Positions 1 to 6,610 are shown, counted from the stretch's first letter. The stretch is DNA of 7,856 nt from CAZAGT01 sp964484515 (GCA_964484515.1 CAZAGT010000247.1:1-7856); one strand, 5' to 3'. Numbers and translations are program-made. The notes: generated from the letters alone by a model not told the origin.

Positions 1-50
1 TTCTATCCTTTTATCGCTGAAAAAGCAATCATCATCTTTACGAAGTCAAA

Positions 51-74
51 CTAATTGTCGCTTCGCTAAATTAG
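51..74. repeat. Inverted repeat in the leader of the alcohol dehydrogenase gene
   Basis: CTAATT at 51-56 is the exact reverse complement of AATTAG at 69-74, with 12 bases between. It sits 9 bases before the Shine-Dalgarno of the downstream gene, a place where a regulator site or small leader hairpin could act. A second overlapping pair, CGAAG at 41-45 and CTTCG at 61-65, could form an alternative fold. Arms this short arise easily by chance in AT-rich DNA. I saw no convincing -35/-10 pair here, so the promoter may lie upstream of the window. Confidence 0.2.
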
Positions 75-83
75 GGTACAAAG

Positions 84-90
84 AAAGGAG
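84..90 (+). promoter_or_regulatory. Strong ribosome binding site for the alcohol dehydrogenase
   Basis: AAAGGAG lies 9 bases before the ATG at 100 and is close to the ideal anti-16S complement. It settles the start choice. The other nearby ATG, at 93, is only two bases from this site and in a different frame. Confidence 0.8.
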
Positions 91-99
91 TAATGTCAG

Positions 100-1257
100 A
101 TGAATCGGGTGACCGTTTTTAAGACAACGCCTAGGATCGTGATGGGGGTGGGCGCCATTCAGCAGATACCCGAAGAGATCCGTCTCTTGAATGGAAAAAA
201 CGTTCTGATCGTAACCGATAAGGGCTTGCGGGAAGCCGGCTTGGTCGACGTCTTGGGGAAGGTTTTGGAACAAGCGCAAATAGGGTACACGATTTTTGAC
301 GAGGTGGAGGCGGATCCTCGCTTCGAAATTTCCACCGGCTGCGTGGACATGATCCAACGTGAAAAGGTCGATCTTGTCATCGGATTCGGGGGCGGCAGTC
401 CCATCGACATTGCGAAGATCTCGGCGCTCATGGCCAAGAATGAAGGCCCCCTGGCCAAATATTTTGGGATTGAACTCATTCCCAATCCGGGGCTGCCCAC
501 GATTATCGTCCCCACGACGGCCGGCACGGCCAGCGAGGTGACGCCCATCGTGATTCTCTCAGATGAAGAGGCCAAGCTCAAGAGAGGCATTGTCAGTGCT
601 TATCTGCAACCTTCCGTGGCCCTCCTCGATCCTAAGCTGACCCTCGGTCTTCCGCCGCGTATCACGGCCGCCACCGGGATGGATGCCCTCATTCATGCCA
701 TCGAAGCATTCACGTCCGTCAATGCCACGGGCATGACCGATACCCTGGCCTTCCGAGCGATGGAGTTGCTTTACGGAAACATTCGCACCGCCTTTGCGAA
801 CGGTAAGAACCTCGAAGCGCGCTCGGCCATGCTGGAGGGCAGCCTTACCGCCGGGATCTCCTTTGCCAACTGCGGCGTCACGGCCGTGCATGCCTTTGCC
901 TACCCGATCGGCGCCGAGTTCCACATTCCGCACGGCATCGCAAACACGTTGATGCTCCCCCATGTCATGCGTTTCAATCTCCTGGGAAATATACCCAAGT
1001 TTGCCGGCATAGGCGACGCTTTCGGCCTCTTGACGGAGGGACTCGAAGATCTCAGGGCCGCCGAGGAGGTCGTGGCCGCGATTGAGCGACTGGCGCTGGA
1101 TCTTCGCGTTCCACGACACCTGGCCGAATTCGGCGTGACCGAGGCAGATATCCCGCGCCTGGCTGAGGGCGTCATGAAGGTTACACGCCTGTTGGCCAAT
1201 AACCCGCGGCAGATCGCCCTTGAAGACGCCGTCGACATTTATCGGGCCGCCCTGTGA
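100..1257 (+). CDS. Iron-containing (group III) alcohol dehydrogenase
   Basis: This 385-residue protein has the usual length of the Fe-ADH family (FucO, AdhB, 1,3-propanediol dehydrogenase), cytosolic NAD(P)H-linked enzymes interconverting alcohols and aldehydes. The N-terminal Rossmann-like half carries the dinucleotide-binding GGGS at residues 97-100, followed by PIDIAK. The all-helical C-terminal half holds the four metal ligands in the family pattern: Asp195 and His199 in GMDALIHAIE, His264 in TAVHAFAYP and His278 in HIPHG. Both family signature regions (about 174-202 and 259-281) are intact, so the enzyme looks active. The ATG at 100 has a strong ribosome binding site. The next gene, an acyl-CoA synthetase, begins 28 bases after the stop, so the two are probably co-transcribed. 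The substrate cannot be read from sequence; 4-hydroxybutyrate dehydrogenase-like, methanol-like or general alcohol dehydrogenase roles are all possible, and metal choice (Fe, Zn, Mn) varies in the family. Confidence 0.95.
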   Translation: MNRVTVFKTTPRIVMGVGAIQQIPEEIRLLNGKNVLIVTDKGLREAGLVDVLGKVLEQAQIGYTIFDEVEADPRFEISTGCVDMIQREKVDLVIGFGGGSPIDIAKISALMAKNEGPLAKYFGIELIPNPGLPTIIVPTTAGTASEVTPIVILSDEEAKLKRGIVSAYLQPSVALLDPKLTLGLPPRITAATGMDALIHAIEAFTSVNATGMTDTLAFRAMELLYGNIRTAFANGKNLEARSAMLEGSLTAGISFANCGVTAVHAFAYPIGAEFHIPHGIANTLMLPHVMRFNLLGNIPKFAGIGDAFGLLTEGLEDLRAAEEVVAAIERLALDLRVPRHLAEFGVTEADIPRLAEGVMKVTRLLANNPRQIALEDAVDIYRAAL

Positions 1258-1285
1258 GCATTGGCCCGGGAGGCCTTAGGACAAA

Positions 1286-2980
1286 ATGGATTCCATCTAC
1301 GAGGCAAGACCGTGGCTCAAGATCTACCCCGAATGGGCGCCTCACCATATCGATGCGTCATCCACGACCGCGTTCGTCGACTTCAAGTACTCGGTGAAAC
1401 AGCGACCCCACGCCCCGGCTGTCTATTATTTCGAACACATCATCTCATACGGAGAGATCAATCAACTTTCCAACAGCATGGCGGCGGCTCTGCGCGCCCT
1501 TGGTCTTGGGCTTAAGGATCGCATCATCATCGACCTCCAGAATGTGCCCCAGTTTCCGATTGCCACCTATGCCGCCTGGAAGCTGGGGGCGATCGTCGTT
1601 CCCCTCAATCCCATGTACAAGGAAAAGGAGCTCATCTATTTCTGTCAGGATTCGGGTGCCAAGATCTTCTTGACCCTCGATGAGATCCTGGCCGCGCTCG
1701 ACACGAGCTTCCTGCAAGAAACCGGGGTTGAGAGCGTGATCACCACATCAGCCCTGGACTACTACCCACCAAACGAAGCCGTGCCCGCACTACTAAAGAG
1801 CGTGAAGAAGCATCCGGTACCGGACACCCTTGATATGCAGGCGCTGATTGATGCCCACAAAGATAGCGAGTTAGAAGACCCGGGGCTTCGCCCTACCGAC
1901 ATCGCCTACCTGACCTATACCTCGGGAACGACCGGGACGCCCAAAGGGGCCATGAATACGCACGGTAATGTCGCCTTTAATGCCAGGGTCTATCAACAGA
2001 TGTTGCAGATGGATTCGCGAGATGTGGTGCTGGGCGTTGCCCCTCTTTTCCACATCACCGGCGAGGTGGCACACTTGGCGATCGCTGCCCTGATTGGGTC
2101 CCCTGTCATCCTCTACTACCGCTTTGACGTTGGTGAGACGCTTCGGCTCATCGAGCGGTGGCGAGCGACGATGACGGTCGCTTCCATCACGGTATACATC
2201 GCCCTGATGAACCACGACGATATCAGTAAGCGCGACCTTTCAAGCTTTGTCAAAGCTTACAGCGGCGGGGCCCCCGTCGCAGCGACGGTCGTTGATCGTT
2301 TCGAGAAGCTCACGGGGCTCTACATCTACAACGTCTATGGCATGACCGAGACGAATTCGCCTTCGCACCTCGTTCCGTGGGGGCGGAGGGCGCCGATTGA
2401 TCCTGAGAGTCAAGCCCTCGCCGTCGGCCTACCGGTTCCCGACGCCGTTGTGAAGATTATGGAGCTCGAAACAGGAGAGAGGGAGCTTAAGGTCGACGAG
2501 ATCGGCGAAGTCGTGGTTAAGGGTCCCATGGTCGTCCCTGGATATTGGGAAAAGGAGAGCGAAACAAGGCATGCTATTCGAGAAGGCTGGATCTTCACTG
2601 GAGACGTCGGCAAGATGGATCGGGATGGCTGGTTCTACGTGGTCGATCGCAAAAAGGATCTGATCGTTGCATCAGGCTACAAGATTTGGCCGCGCGACGT
2701 TGAAGACGTCCTCTATCAGCACCCTGCCGTTCAGGAGGCTGCCGTGGTAGGTGTCCCGGATGAATACCGGGGAGAGACGGTCAAGGCCTATGTGGCCCTC
2801 AAGAAGGGCATGGAGCACGATCTCACGCCCGACGACGTGATCGCATTCTGCAAGAGTCAAATGGCCGCATACAAATATCCGCGACAAGTGGAATTCGTAC
2901 CTGAGATTCCAAAGACCCCGACCGGAAAGTATATGCGACGATTGCTTCGTAATGGGTTCCAGACCAAGAAGACCGAATAA
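1286..2980 (+). CDS. AMP-forming acyl-CoA synthetase, long-chain fatty acid-CoA ligase type
   Basis: At 564 residues this has the normal length of FadD-like members of the adenylate-forming (ANL) superfamily. These activate a carboxylic acid with ATP to an acyl-adenylate and then transfer it to CoA. Core motifs are in order: phosphate loop YTSGTTGTPKG at 211-221; A5 YGMTET at 351-356; A7 GWIFTGD at 434-440, with Asp440 expected to bind the ribose; the hinge and A8 region about 453-473 (DRKKDLI, SGYKIWPRDVE); and A10 PKTPTGKYMR at 542-551, with catalytic Lys548. The opening PW..YP..P and RP.APA..F segments and the W in A8 resemble long-chain ligases more than acetyl-CoA synthetases. No membrane segment is evident. 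The start ATG has AGGA 4 bases upstream and GGGAGG 12 bases upstream; neither is ideally spaced. It follows the alcohol dehydrogenase by 28 bases. Chain length is uncertain; aryl or medium-chain acids remain possible. Confidence 0.94.
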   Translation: MDSIYEARPWLKIYPEWAPHHIDASSTTAFVDFKYSVKQRPHAPAVYYFEHIISYGEINQLSNSMAAALRALGLGLKDRIIIDLQNVPQFPIATYAAWKLGAIVVPLNPMYKEKELIYFCQDSGAKIFLTLDEILAALDTSFLQETGVESVITTSALDYYPPNEAVPALLKSVKKHPVPDTLDMQALIDAHKDSELEDPGLRPTDIAYLTYTSGTTGTPKGAMNTHGNVAFNARVYQQMLQMDSRDVVLGVAPLFHITGEVAHLAIAALIGSPVILYYRFDVGETLRLIERWRATMTVASITVYIALMNHDDISKRDLSSFVKAYSGGAPVAATVVDRFEKLTGLYIYNVYGMTETNSPSHLVPWGRRAPIDPESQALAVGLPVPDAVVKIMELETGERELKVDEIGEVVVKGPMVVPGYWEKESETRHAIREGWIFTGDVGKMDRDGWFYVVDRKKDLIVASGYKIWPRDVEDVLYQHPAVQEAAVVGVPDEYRGETVKAYVALKKGMEHDLTPDDVIAFCKSQMAAYKYPRQVEFVPEIPKTPTGKYMRRLLRNGFQTKKTE

Positions 2981-3124
2981 CCCCGCCTCTAGCAAACAAG
3001 CCTCACCTAACAAGGACCTCCCGACGGTCAAATCGTTCTCAGAATCTATGACAACGCTCAACGATAAAGGTGTGGGCCATCCTGCGACGAAAACTAAAGC
3101 TCGAAAACCGCTAACATTCAGATA

Positions 3125-3262
3125 TCACGAGTTTTGATGGTCTTCTAATCTCGTACATATGTCAGACTTATCGCCACAATTACGGACGGTTGATAGCTTG
3201 GCCTTTTGTATGGATACCTCAAAGGACTTCAGGGCGTTTTCCCCGCTCTTCCGTTCATTCAT
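3125..3262 (-). CDS. Doubtful small hypothetical ORF, 45 residues
   Basis: Reading the minus strand from an ATG at 3262 gives a charged 45-residue peptide beginning MNERKSGENALKSF and ending before TGA at 3125-3127. GGA lies directly against the ATG, which is too close for a normal ribosome binding site. It sits 11 bases downstream of the end of the 70-residue minus-strand frame, so the two could be pieces of one decayed gene. I recognise no family. It may equally be chance. Confidence 0.12.
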   Translation of the reverse strand: MNERKSGENALKSFEVSIQKAKLSTVRNCGDKSDICTRLEDHQNS

Positions 3263-3273
3263 TCCTAGATAGA

Positions 3274-3486
3274 TCAGGATGAATTCACTGTGCACTCAGC
3301 CTTCCGCTCCATCCGCTCCCTAATCTCCATGGTCGCTTTCTTGCCGAACCCCATGGTTGCCATCGTCTGACGGTAGCTTTCGTTGGACTCCTGCTCCGAC
3401 CGGGCCTTCAAGCGGATATCTTTGTCGTCGAAGGCGATTGGTCCATCTGAGGCAAGAATAGTGAGAATACGACATCCGTGTTTCAT
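3274..3486 (-). CDS. Hypothetical small protein or gene remnant, 70 residues
   Basis: This frame encodes 70 residues, basic and rich in charged amino acids. The C-terminal half (RSEQESNESYRQTMATMGF, then a Lys/Glu/Arg-rich helix-like stretch) reads more like real protein than random translation, and codons there favour G or C in the third position. I do not recognise a family, and there is no signal peptide or membrane segment. A stop codon lies two codons before the ATG and no good ribosome binding site precedes it. It may therefore be the tail of a decayed gene rather than a complete one. The nearest neighbours on both sides are on the opposite strand, so it gains no support from an operon. 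Confidence 0.3.
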   Translation of the reverse strand: MKHGCRILTILASDGPIAFDDKDIRLKARSEQESNESYRQTMATMGFGKKATMEIRERMERKAECTVNSS

Positions 3487-3546
3487 TATTCATCTTGCTT
3501 TAGATAACGAGGGAACAAAACCTTTCATTTCATAATCACATGCTAT

Positions 3547-3559
3547 CGGGGAAACCCCG
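3547..3559. repeat. Small perfect GC hairpin
   Basis: CGGGG and CCCCG flank an AAA loop, a perfect 5-pair stem. No T tract follows on either strand, so it is not a standard rho-independent terminator. It could be a minor RNA fold or chance. Confidence 0.2.
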
Positions 3560-3833
3560 CCCTCACCTCAAAGCCAATATAGATCTTCTCACACAAGACT
3601 TCGCTTAAGCCTGCCGCTCCCGCAGCTGTCCTTATCCTGAATAGAGCTCTTCCACCCTTTGTCATCAATAGAACGCCTACACCAAATTACAGCCTTTTTC
3701 CCTCCAAAATACACTATTACCCCTATGGTCATTCTAAAGATGAATCACCATTTTATTTAATTACAATAATTATAAACATTGAAACAAAATACAATTAAGT
3801 GTCGTCATTTTTGCAGATGTGGCGAGAATAGGG

Positions 3834-3859
3834 TTGACAAAGGTTAAAGGATGTATACT
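3834..3859 (+). promoter_or_regulatory. Candidate promoter of the nucleotide cyclase gene
   Basis: A perfect -35 box TTGACA at 3834-3839 is followed by a near-perfect -10 box TATACT at 3854-3859. The spacer is only 14 bases, against the usual 16-18, so the promoter may be weak or activator-dependent, or one of the boxes may be fortuitous. An AT-rich tract immediately upstream (about 3735-3815) could act as an UP element. Transcription would begin near 3866, giving a leader of roughly 60 bases before the ATG at 3929. Confidence 0.4.
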
Positions 3860-3871
3860 TAGTCCTCAATG

Positions 3872-3894
3872 CCACACTGTGGTACTCTACTGTG
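3872..3894. repeat. Palindrome and direct repeat just downstream of the candidate cyclase promoter
   Basis: CCACA-C-TGTGG at 3872-3882 is a perfect 5+1+5 palindrome. ACTGTG at 3876-3881 recurs at 3889-3894, 13 bases apart. They fall around or just after the predicted transcription start, where a repressor would block initiation. A further inverted pair, CACCA at 3898-3902 and TGGTG at 3912-3916, ends at the ribosome binding site. Any of these could be chance; their clustering is the only reason to list them. Confidence 0.3.
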
Positions 3895-3914
3895 AAGCAC
3901 CATCTGATTCTTGG

Positions 3915-3921
3915 TGAGGTG
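3915..3921 (+). promoter_or_regulatory. Ribosome binding site supporting the ATG start at 3929
   Basis: TGAGGTG contains GAGG at 3916-3919, 9 bases before the ATG at 3929. This favours that ATG over the in-frame TTG at 3911, which would place the site inside the coding region. Confidence 0.6.
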
Positions 3922-3928
3922 TCTTGCT

Positions 3929-5698
3929 ATGGAAACAACCAGATTGGAAATCCAACCTGGATCATTGGAGAAGGTGGAAACCGGTGGAAAGGATGGCAAC
4001 ATTGCGGCCCCCGCAACAAGGCTGAATTGGAATCATGAGCCAGAAAAAGGGTCAATGACCAATTATGCCGATTTCCTTGATTTAGTTTTAGAATCGTTGC
4101 CATACCCCTTCTATGTCATCGACGCCTTCGATTACACCGTCCAAGTGGCAAACTCTGCCGCCCAGTTCGGCCGATTATCAGAGGAATCAACCTGCTATGC
4201 CCTTACACATAAAATCGATCGGCCGTGTTGTTCAGCCGAAAACCCATGCCCATGCCCTGTCGAGGAGGTAAGAAAGACCAAGCGAGCGCTGACGGTGGAA
4301 CATGTCCACTATGATGGGGAAGGAAATCCTAGAAACGTCGAGATCCACGCTTTTCCTGTTCTTGACAATGAGGGCAACGTCTCCCAAATAATCGAATATG
4401 TGTTGGACACCACCGCGCGAAAGCAAGCAGAGGAGGCGCTAAAATGGGAACTGGCCGTCAATTCGGCCCTCGCCAGACTGTATGAGCCTTTGATCTCACC
4501 AGAGACTTCAATGGCAATGATCGGACGCATTGTCCTGGACCAGGCCAAGGCCTTGACAAACAGCGCGCATGGATACGTTTCCGAAATCGACCCCACCACG
4601 GGTGATAACATTTCACATACCCTCACGGACATGCTGAAAGGTCAGTGCGAGGTCTCCGATGAGAATAGGAGGATGGCATTTCCTCGAGGTAAAGACGGAC
4701 TCTATCCGGCGCTCTGGGGGCACTCGCTGAATACGGGCCAAGGGTTTTACACCAACTCACCAGCGGAACATCAAGCCTCTACGGGGATCCCCGAGGGACA
4801 CGTACCCATCAATCGGTTTCTGTCTGTACCTGTTATGTTGGCCGAACAATTTGTCGGGCAAATCGCTCTGGCCAACAAGGACGGGGATTTCACGGAAAGG
4901 GACTTCAAAGCGATTTGTCGATTGTCCGAGCTCTACGCATTAGCCATCCAGCGCAAGCGGGCCGAGGACGCGTTGAAAAAGGCGCATGACGAATTGGACT
5001 CACGTGTTAAGGAGCGCACCGCAGAACTTGAGAAGAGCTATGAGGAGCGGGCTTTTATCCGTGAGACATTTGGGACTTACCTAAGTCATGAGGTCGCCAC
5101 CGAGGTACTCGAATCGCCAAATGGAATCAAACTGGGTGGTGAAGTGCGTGACATGACTATTCTTGTGTCGGATCTGCGAGGATTCACCACGAGTACCGAG
5201 GCGATGGAAGCACCGCAAATAGTGCAGATAATCAACCGGTATCTCGAGCAAATGATCCCTATCATCATGCGGCATGAGGGTACGGTCGATGAATTCACCG
5301 GAGATGGAATACTCGCGTTCTTCGGGGCTCCGCGCCACCTTTCGGACCACCCCATTCGAGCCGTGGCTTGCGCCCTCGAGATGCAAGCGGCGATGCAGGA
5401 ATTGAACAAAGAGAATCTCGGACTCGGATTGCCGGAGCTTGAAATGGGTATCGGTATCAGCTGTGGGGACCTAGTCGTAGGGAACATAGGCTCGCAGGAA
5501 CGCAAAAAATACGGGGCGGTGGGAAAACCTATTAATGTCGCATTTCGACTCGAGGAGAAAGCCCGCCCGGGAGAGATAGTGGTGACGCAGGCCGTCAAGG
5601 ACAGGTTTGGCGATAAATTGCTGACAGGTTGGCACTGGAAAGAGAATCTCAAGGGTATGGGTAACACTACCATTTATCGGGTGGCCGGGATTCAATGA
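3929..5698 (+). CDS. PAS-GAF sensor class III adenylate/guanylate cyclase
   Basis: A 589-residue soluble cyclase, expected to make a cyclic nucleotide from an NTP in response to a signal. The order is a short polar N-terminus (1-45), a PAS domain (about 47-165), a GAF domain (about 173-343, with GIPEGH and FLSVPV), a signalling coiled coil (about 340-385, with KERTAEL), and the cyclase domain (about 405-588). The catalytic metal aspartates are Asp415 in VSDLRGFT and Asp459 in FTGDG; transition-state residues Asn536 and Arg540 are in INVAFR. The base-selecting positions read Glu455 (Lys in adenylate cyclases) and Gly529 (Asp/Thr in adenylate, Cys in guanylate cyclases), so the substrate is uncertain. 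The PAS domain has a Cys/His cluster: C89, H94, C100, C101, C107, C109. No membrane segment is seen. An alternative start is the TTG at 3911; ATG 4055 (Met43) is less likely. The neighbours do not reveal the signal. Confidence 0.92.
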   Translation: METTRLEIQPGSLEKVETGGKDGNIAAPATRLNWNHEPEKGSMTNYADFLDLVLESLPYPFYVIDAFDYTVQVANSAAQFGRLSEESTCYALTHKIDRPCCSAENPCPCPVEEVRKTKRALTVEHVHYDGEGNPRNVEIHAFPVLDNEGNVSQIIEYVLDTTARKQAEEALKWELAVNSALARLYEPLISPETSMAMIGRIVLDQAKALTNSAHGYVSEIDPTTGDNISHTLTDMLKGQCEVSDENRRMAFPRGKDGLYPALWGHSLNTGQGFYTNSPAEHQASTGIPEGHVPINRFLSVPVMLAEQFVGQIALANKDGDFTERDFKAICRLSELYALAIQRKRAEDALKKAHDELDSRVKERTAELEKSYEERAFIRETFGTYLSHEVATEVLESPNGIKLGGEVRDMTILVSDLRGFTTSTEAMEAPQIVQIINRYLEQMIPIIMRHEGTVDEFTGDGILAFFGAPRHLSDHPIRAVACALEMQAAMQELNKENLGLGLPELEMGIGISCGDLVVGNIGSQERKKYGAVGKPINVAFRLEEKARPGEIVVTQAVKDRFGDKLLTGWHWKENLKGMGNTTIYRVAGIQ

Positions 5699-5795
5699 AG
5701 TCAAAGGCACGACTTGGCTGGGAAACGATCATGACCAGCTACTCAGAGGTGCAGGGCAGGGCTCGCGGAATCGCTCTTTTTTCAGTTGTGACCTG

Positions 5796-5816
5796 CAATT
5801 TGAGTTCCTCAATTTG
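5796..5816. repeat. Near-perfect 21-base palindrome downstream of the cyclase gene
   Basis: Nine-base arms CAATTTGAG and CTCAATTTG flank a TTC loop and pair everywhere except one T-T mismatch. The same bases also give CAATTTGA twice in direct orientation, 14 bases apart (5796 and 5810). It begins about 100 bases after the cyclase stop and lacks a following T tract. It could be a stabilising 3' hairpin, an operator for something transcribed to its right, or a decayed repeat. Confidence 0.4.
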
Positions 5817-5926
5817 AAATAGATAGCCCTGATTGGCCCCATTCTCCATTTGTTGACCTTCCTGTCAGGATTGTTGAATTTTTCGGAATTCATGTATGAT
5901 GCAAGTATTCTTCACCTAAGGGCTTG

Positions 5927-6148
5927 ATGATATCTCAAATTCTGGTCATATGTGAATATTCTCAATATACCCCAAGCGTATCTAGAGCTGAGATACTGGC
6001 AAGTGATCAAAGGTTTTGGCAAGCCCGATTTTCAGTCTCAGTGTATCACCGCCTAAAAAACAACAGCGAGATAAAGTGTGGTCAACCCGCTTGCCCTTCT
6101 TTCCAGAAGCTCGTGACAGAGCAGATATTGGAAACACGAAGCGCCTAA
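5927..6148 (+). CDS. Doubtful small hypothetical protein, 73 residues
   Basis: An open frame from the ATG at 5927 gives 73 residues starting MISQILVICEYSQYTPSV, with no family I recognise, no signal peptide and two cysteines close together (CGQPAC, about 51-56). AAGGG at 5918-5922 stands 4 bases before the ATG, a little close, and TATGAT at 5895-5900 could be a -10 box, although no good -35 is properly spaced with it. The frame ends 3 bases before the stop of the converging receiver gene. Codon use is AT-rich and unlike the neighbours, which argues for chance or for recently acquired or non-coding DNA. Confidence 0.2.
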   Translation: MISQILVICEYSQYTPSVSRAEILASDQRFWQARFSVSVYHRLKNNSEIKCGQPACPSFQKLVTEQILETRSA

Positions 6149-6151
6149 GGA

Positions 6152-6610
6152 TTATACCGTATCCGCCATGGGTTCCTGGGAACAGTATTTCTTGATCATT
6201 TGCTTCACAGTATCTACCAACTCCGAATAGTCTGGCGGTTTGATCACGTAAGCCTCGGCTCCTGCCTCCCTACAGTAAATTCTGTCTCCCACTTCTTCAG
6301 AGGTAGTCCATATGACCACGGGAATTTTCTTCAAATCCGGATCAGTCTTGATCTCCCTAAGTGCTTGCCGGCCGTCTTTCCTGGGCATGTTCAGGTCTAG
6401 GAAAATTAGCATCGGTCGTGGGGAGGATGTGGCATCGGCATGTTTCCCTGAGCGAAGCAAGTAGTCCATCAACTCTTCGCCATCCCCCACGAAGCGCACG
6501 TCCACGCCATTCCCAATCTCCAGGAGCGCTTGCTCCACGAAGAACCTGTCGTCGGGATCGTCTTCGGCCATGAGGATTGTGTTATGACTCACTTGCTCAG
6601 CCTGCGTCAT
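6152..6610 (-). CDS. Single-domain response regulator, CheY/Rcp1-like receiver
   Basis: The 152-residue protein is a lone receiver domain with no output domain. The phosphate-accepting Asp72 lies in FLDLNMP. The metal-binding acidic patch is Glu16-Asp17-Asp18 in AEDDPDD, the switch Thr102 is in WTTS, and Lys124 is in VIKPP. All key residues are present, so phosphorylation should be possible. The sequence style (LMAEDDPDDRFFVEQAL, then a long loop before the phosphorylated strand) matches the Rcp1-type receivers that commonly accompany PAS or phytochrome histidine kinases. Its ATG overlaps the stop of the upstream kinase in ATGA (6607-6610), implying translational coupling and a cognate pair. 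With no DNA-binding domain it probably acts by protein contact or as a phosphorelay intermediate; its target is not in the window. No strong ribosome binding site precedes it, consistent with coupling. Confidence 0.94.
   Translation of the reverse strand: MTQAEQVSHNTILMAEDDPDDRFFVEQALLEIGNGVDVRFVGDGEELMDYLLRSGKHADATSSPRPMLIFLDLNMPRKDGRQALREIKTDPDLKKIPVVIWTTSEEVGDRIYCREAGAEAYVIKPPDYSELVDTVKQMIKKYCSQEPMADTV

Larger units (their letters stand above)
2981..3928. other. Long intergenic region with no convincing gene
   Basis: About 950 bases separate the acyl-CoA synthetase stop from the cyclase start. Plus-strand frames are short and show no recognisable protein. On the minus strand a 70-codon and a 45-codon frame are possible but weak. 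No clear rho-independent terminator with a T tract follows the synthetase gene. The stretch from about 3735 to 3815 is strikingly AT-rich and leads into the candidate cyclase promoter. The remainder shows nothing I can name; it may be the eroded remains of former genes. Confidence 0.6.
5699..6151. other. Intergenic region between converging signalling genes
   Basis: About 450 bases separate the cyclase stop from the receiver gene's stop, which faces it. It contains a run of six T at 5777-5782 preceded by only a 3-pair GCG/CGC stem (a poor terminator), an imperfect palindrome at 5796-5816, a -10-like TATGAT at 5895-5900, and one doubtful small plus-strand ORF. No convincing bidirectional terminator was found. 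Confidence 0.5.

Noticed and set aside
55..82. TTGTCG and TACAAA as a promoter for the alcohol dehydrogenase
   Set aside because: Both boxes match poorly, and the implied transcription start near 89 would remove the strong ribosome binding site at 84-90.
559..1119. A 186-codon minus-strand frame inside the alcohol dehydrogenase
   Set aside because: It overlaps the metal-binding region of a clearly intact gene, and its product shows no family resemblance.
2952..3137. A 61-codon plus-strand frame starting inside the acyl-CoA synthetase end
   Set aside because: It starts within the coding end of the ligase in another frame, has no ribosome binding site, and its composition is low-complexity and unlike a known protein.
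5086..5673. A 195-codon minus-strand frame opposite the cyclase domain
   Set aside because: It is a shadow of the conserved catalytic domain, Ser/Pro/Ile-rich without motifs.
5761..5782. Terminator after the cyclase gene ending in six T
   Set aside because: Only a 3-pair GCG/CGC stem precedes the T run, too weak for a credible rho-independent terminator.
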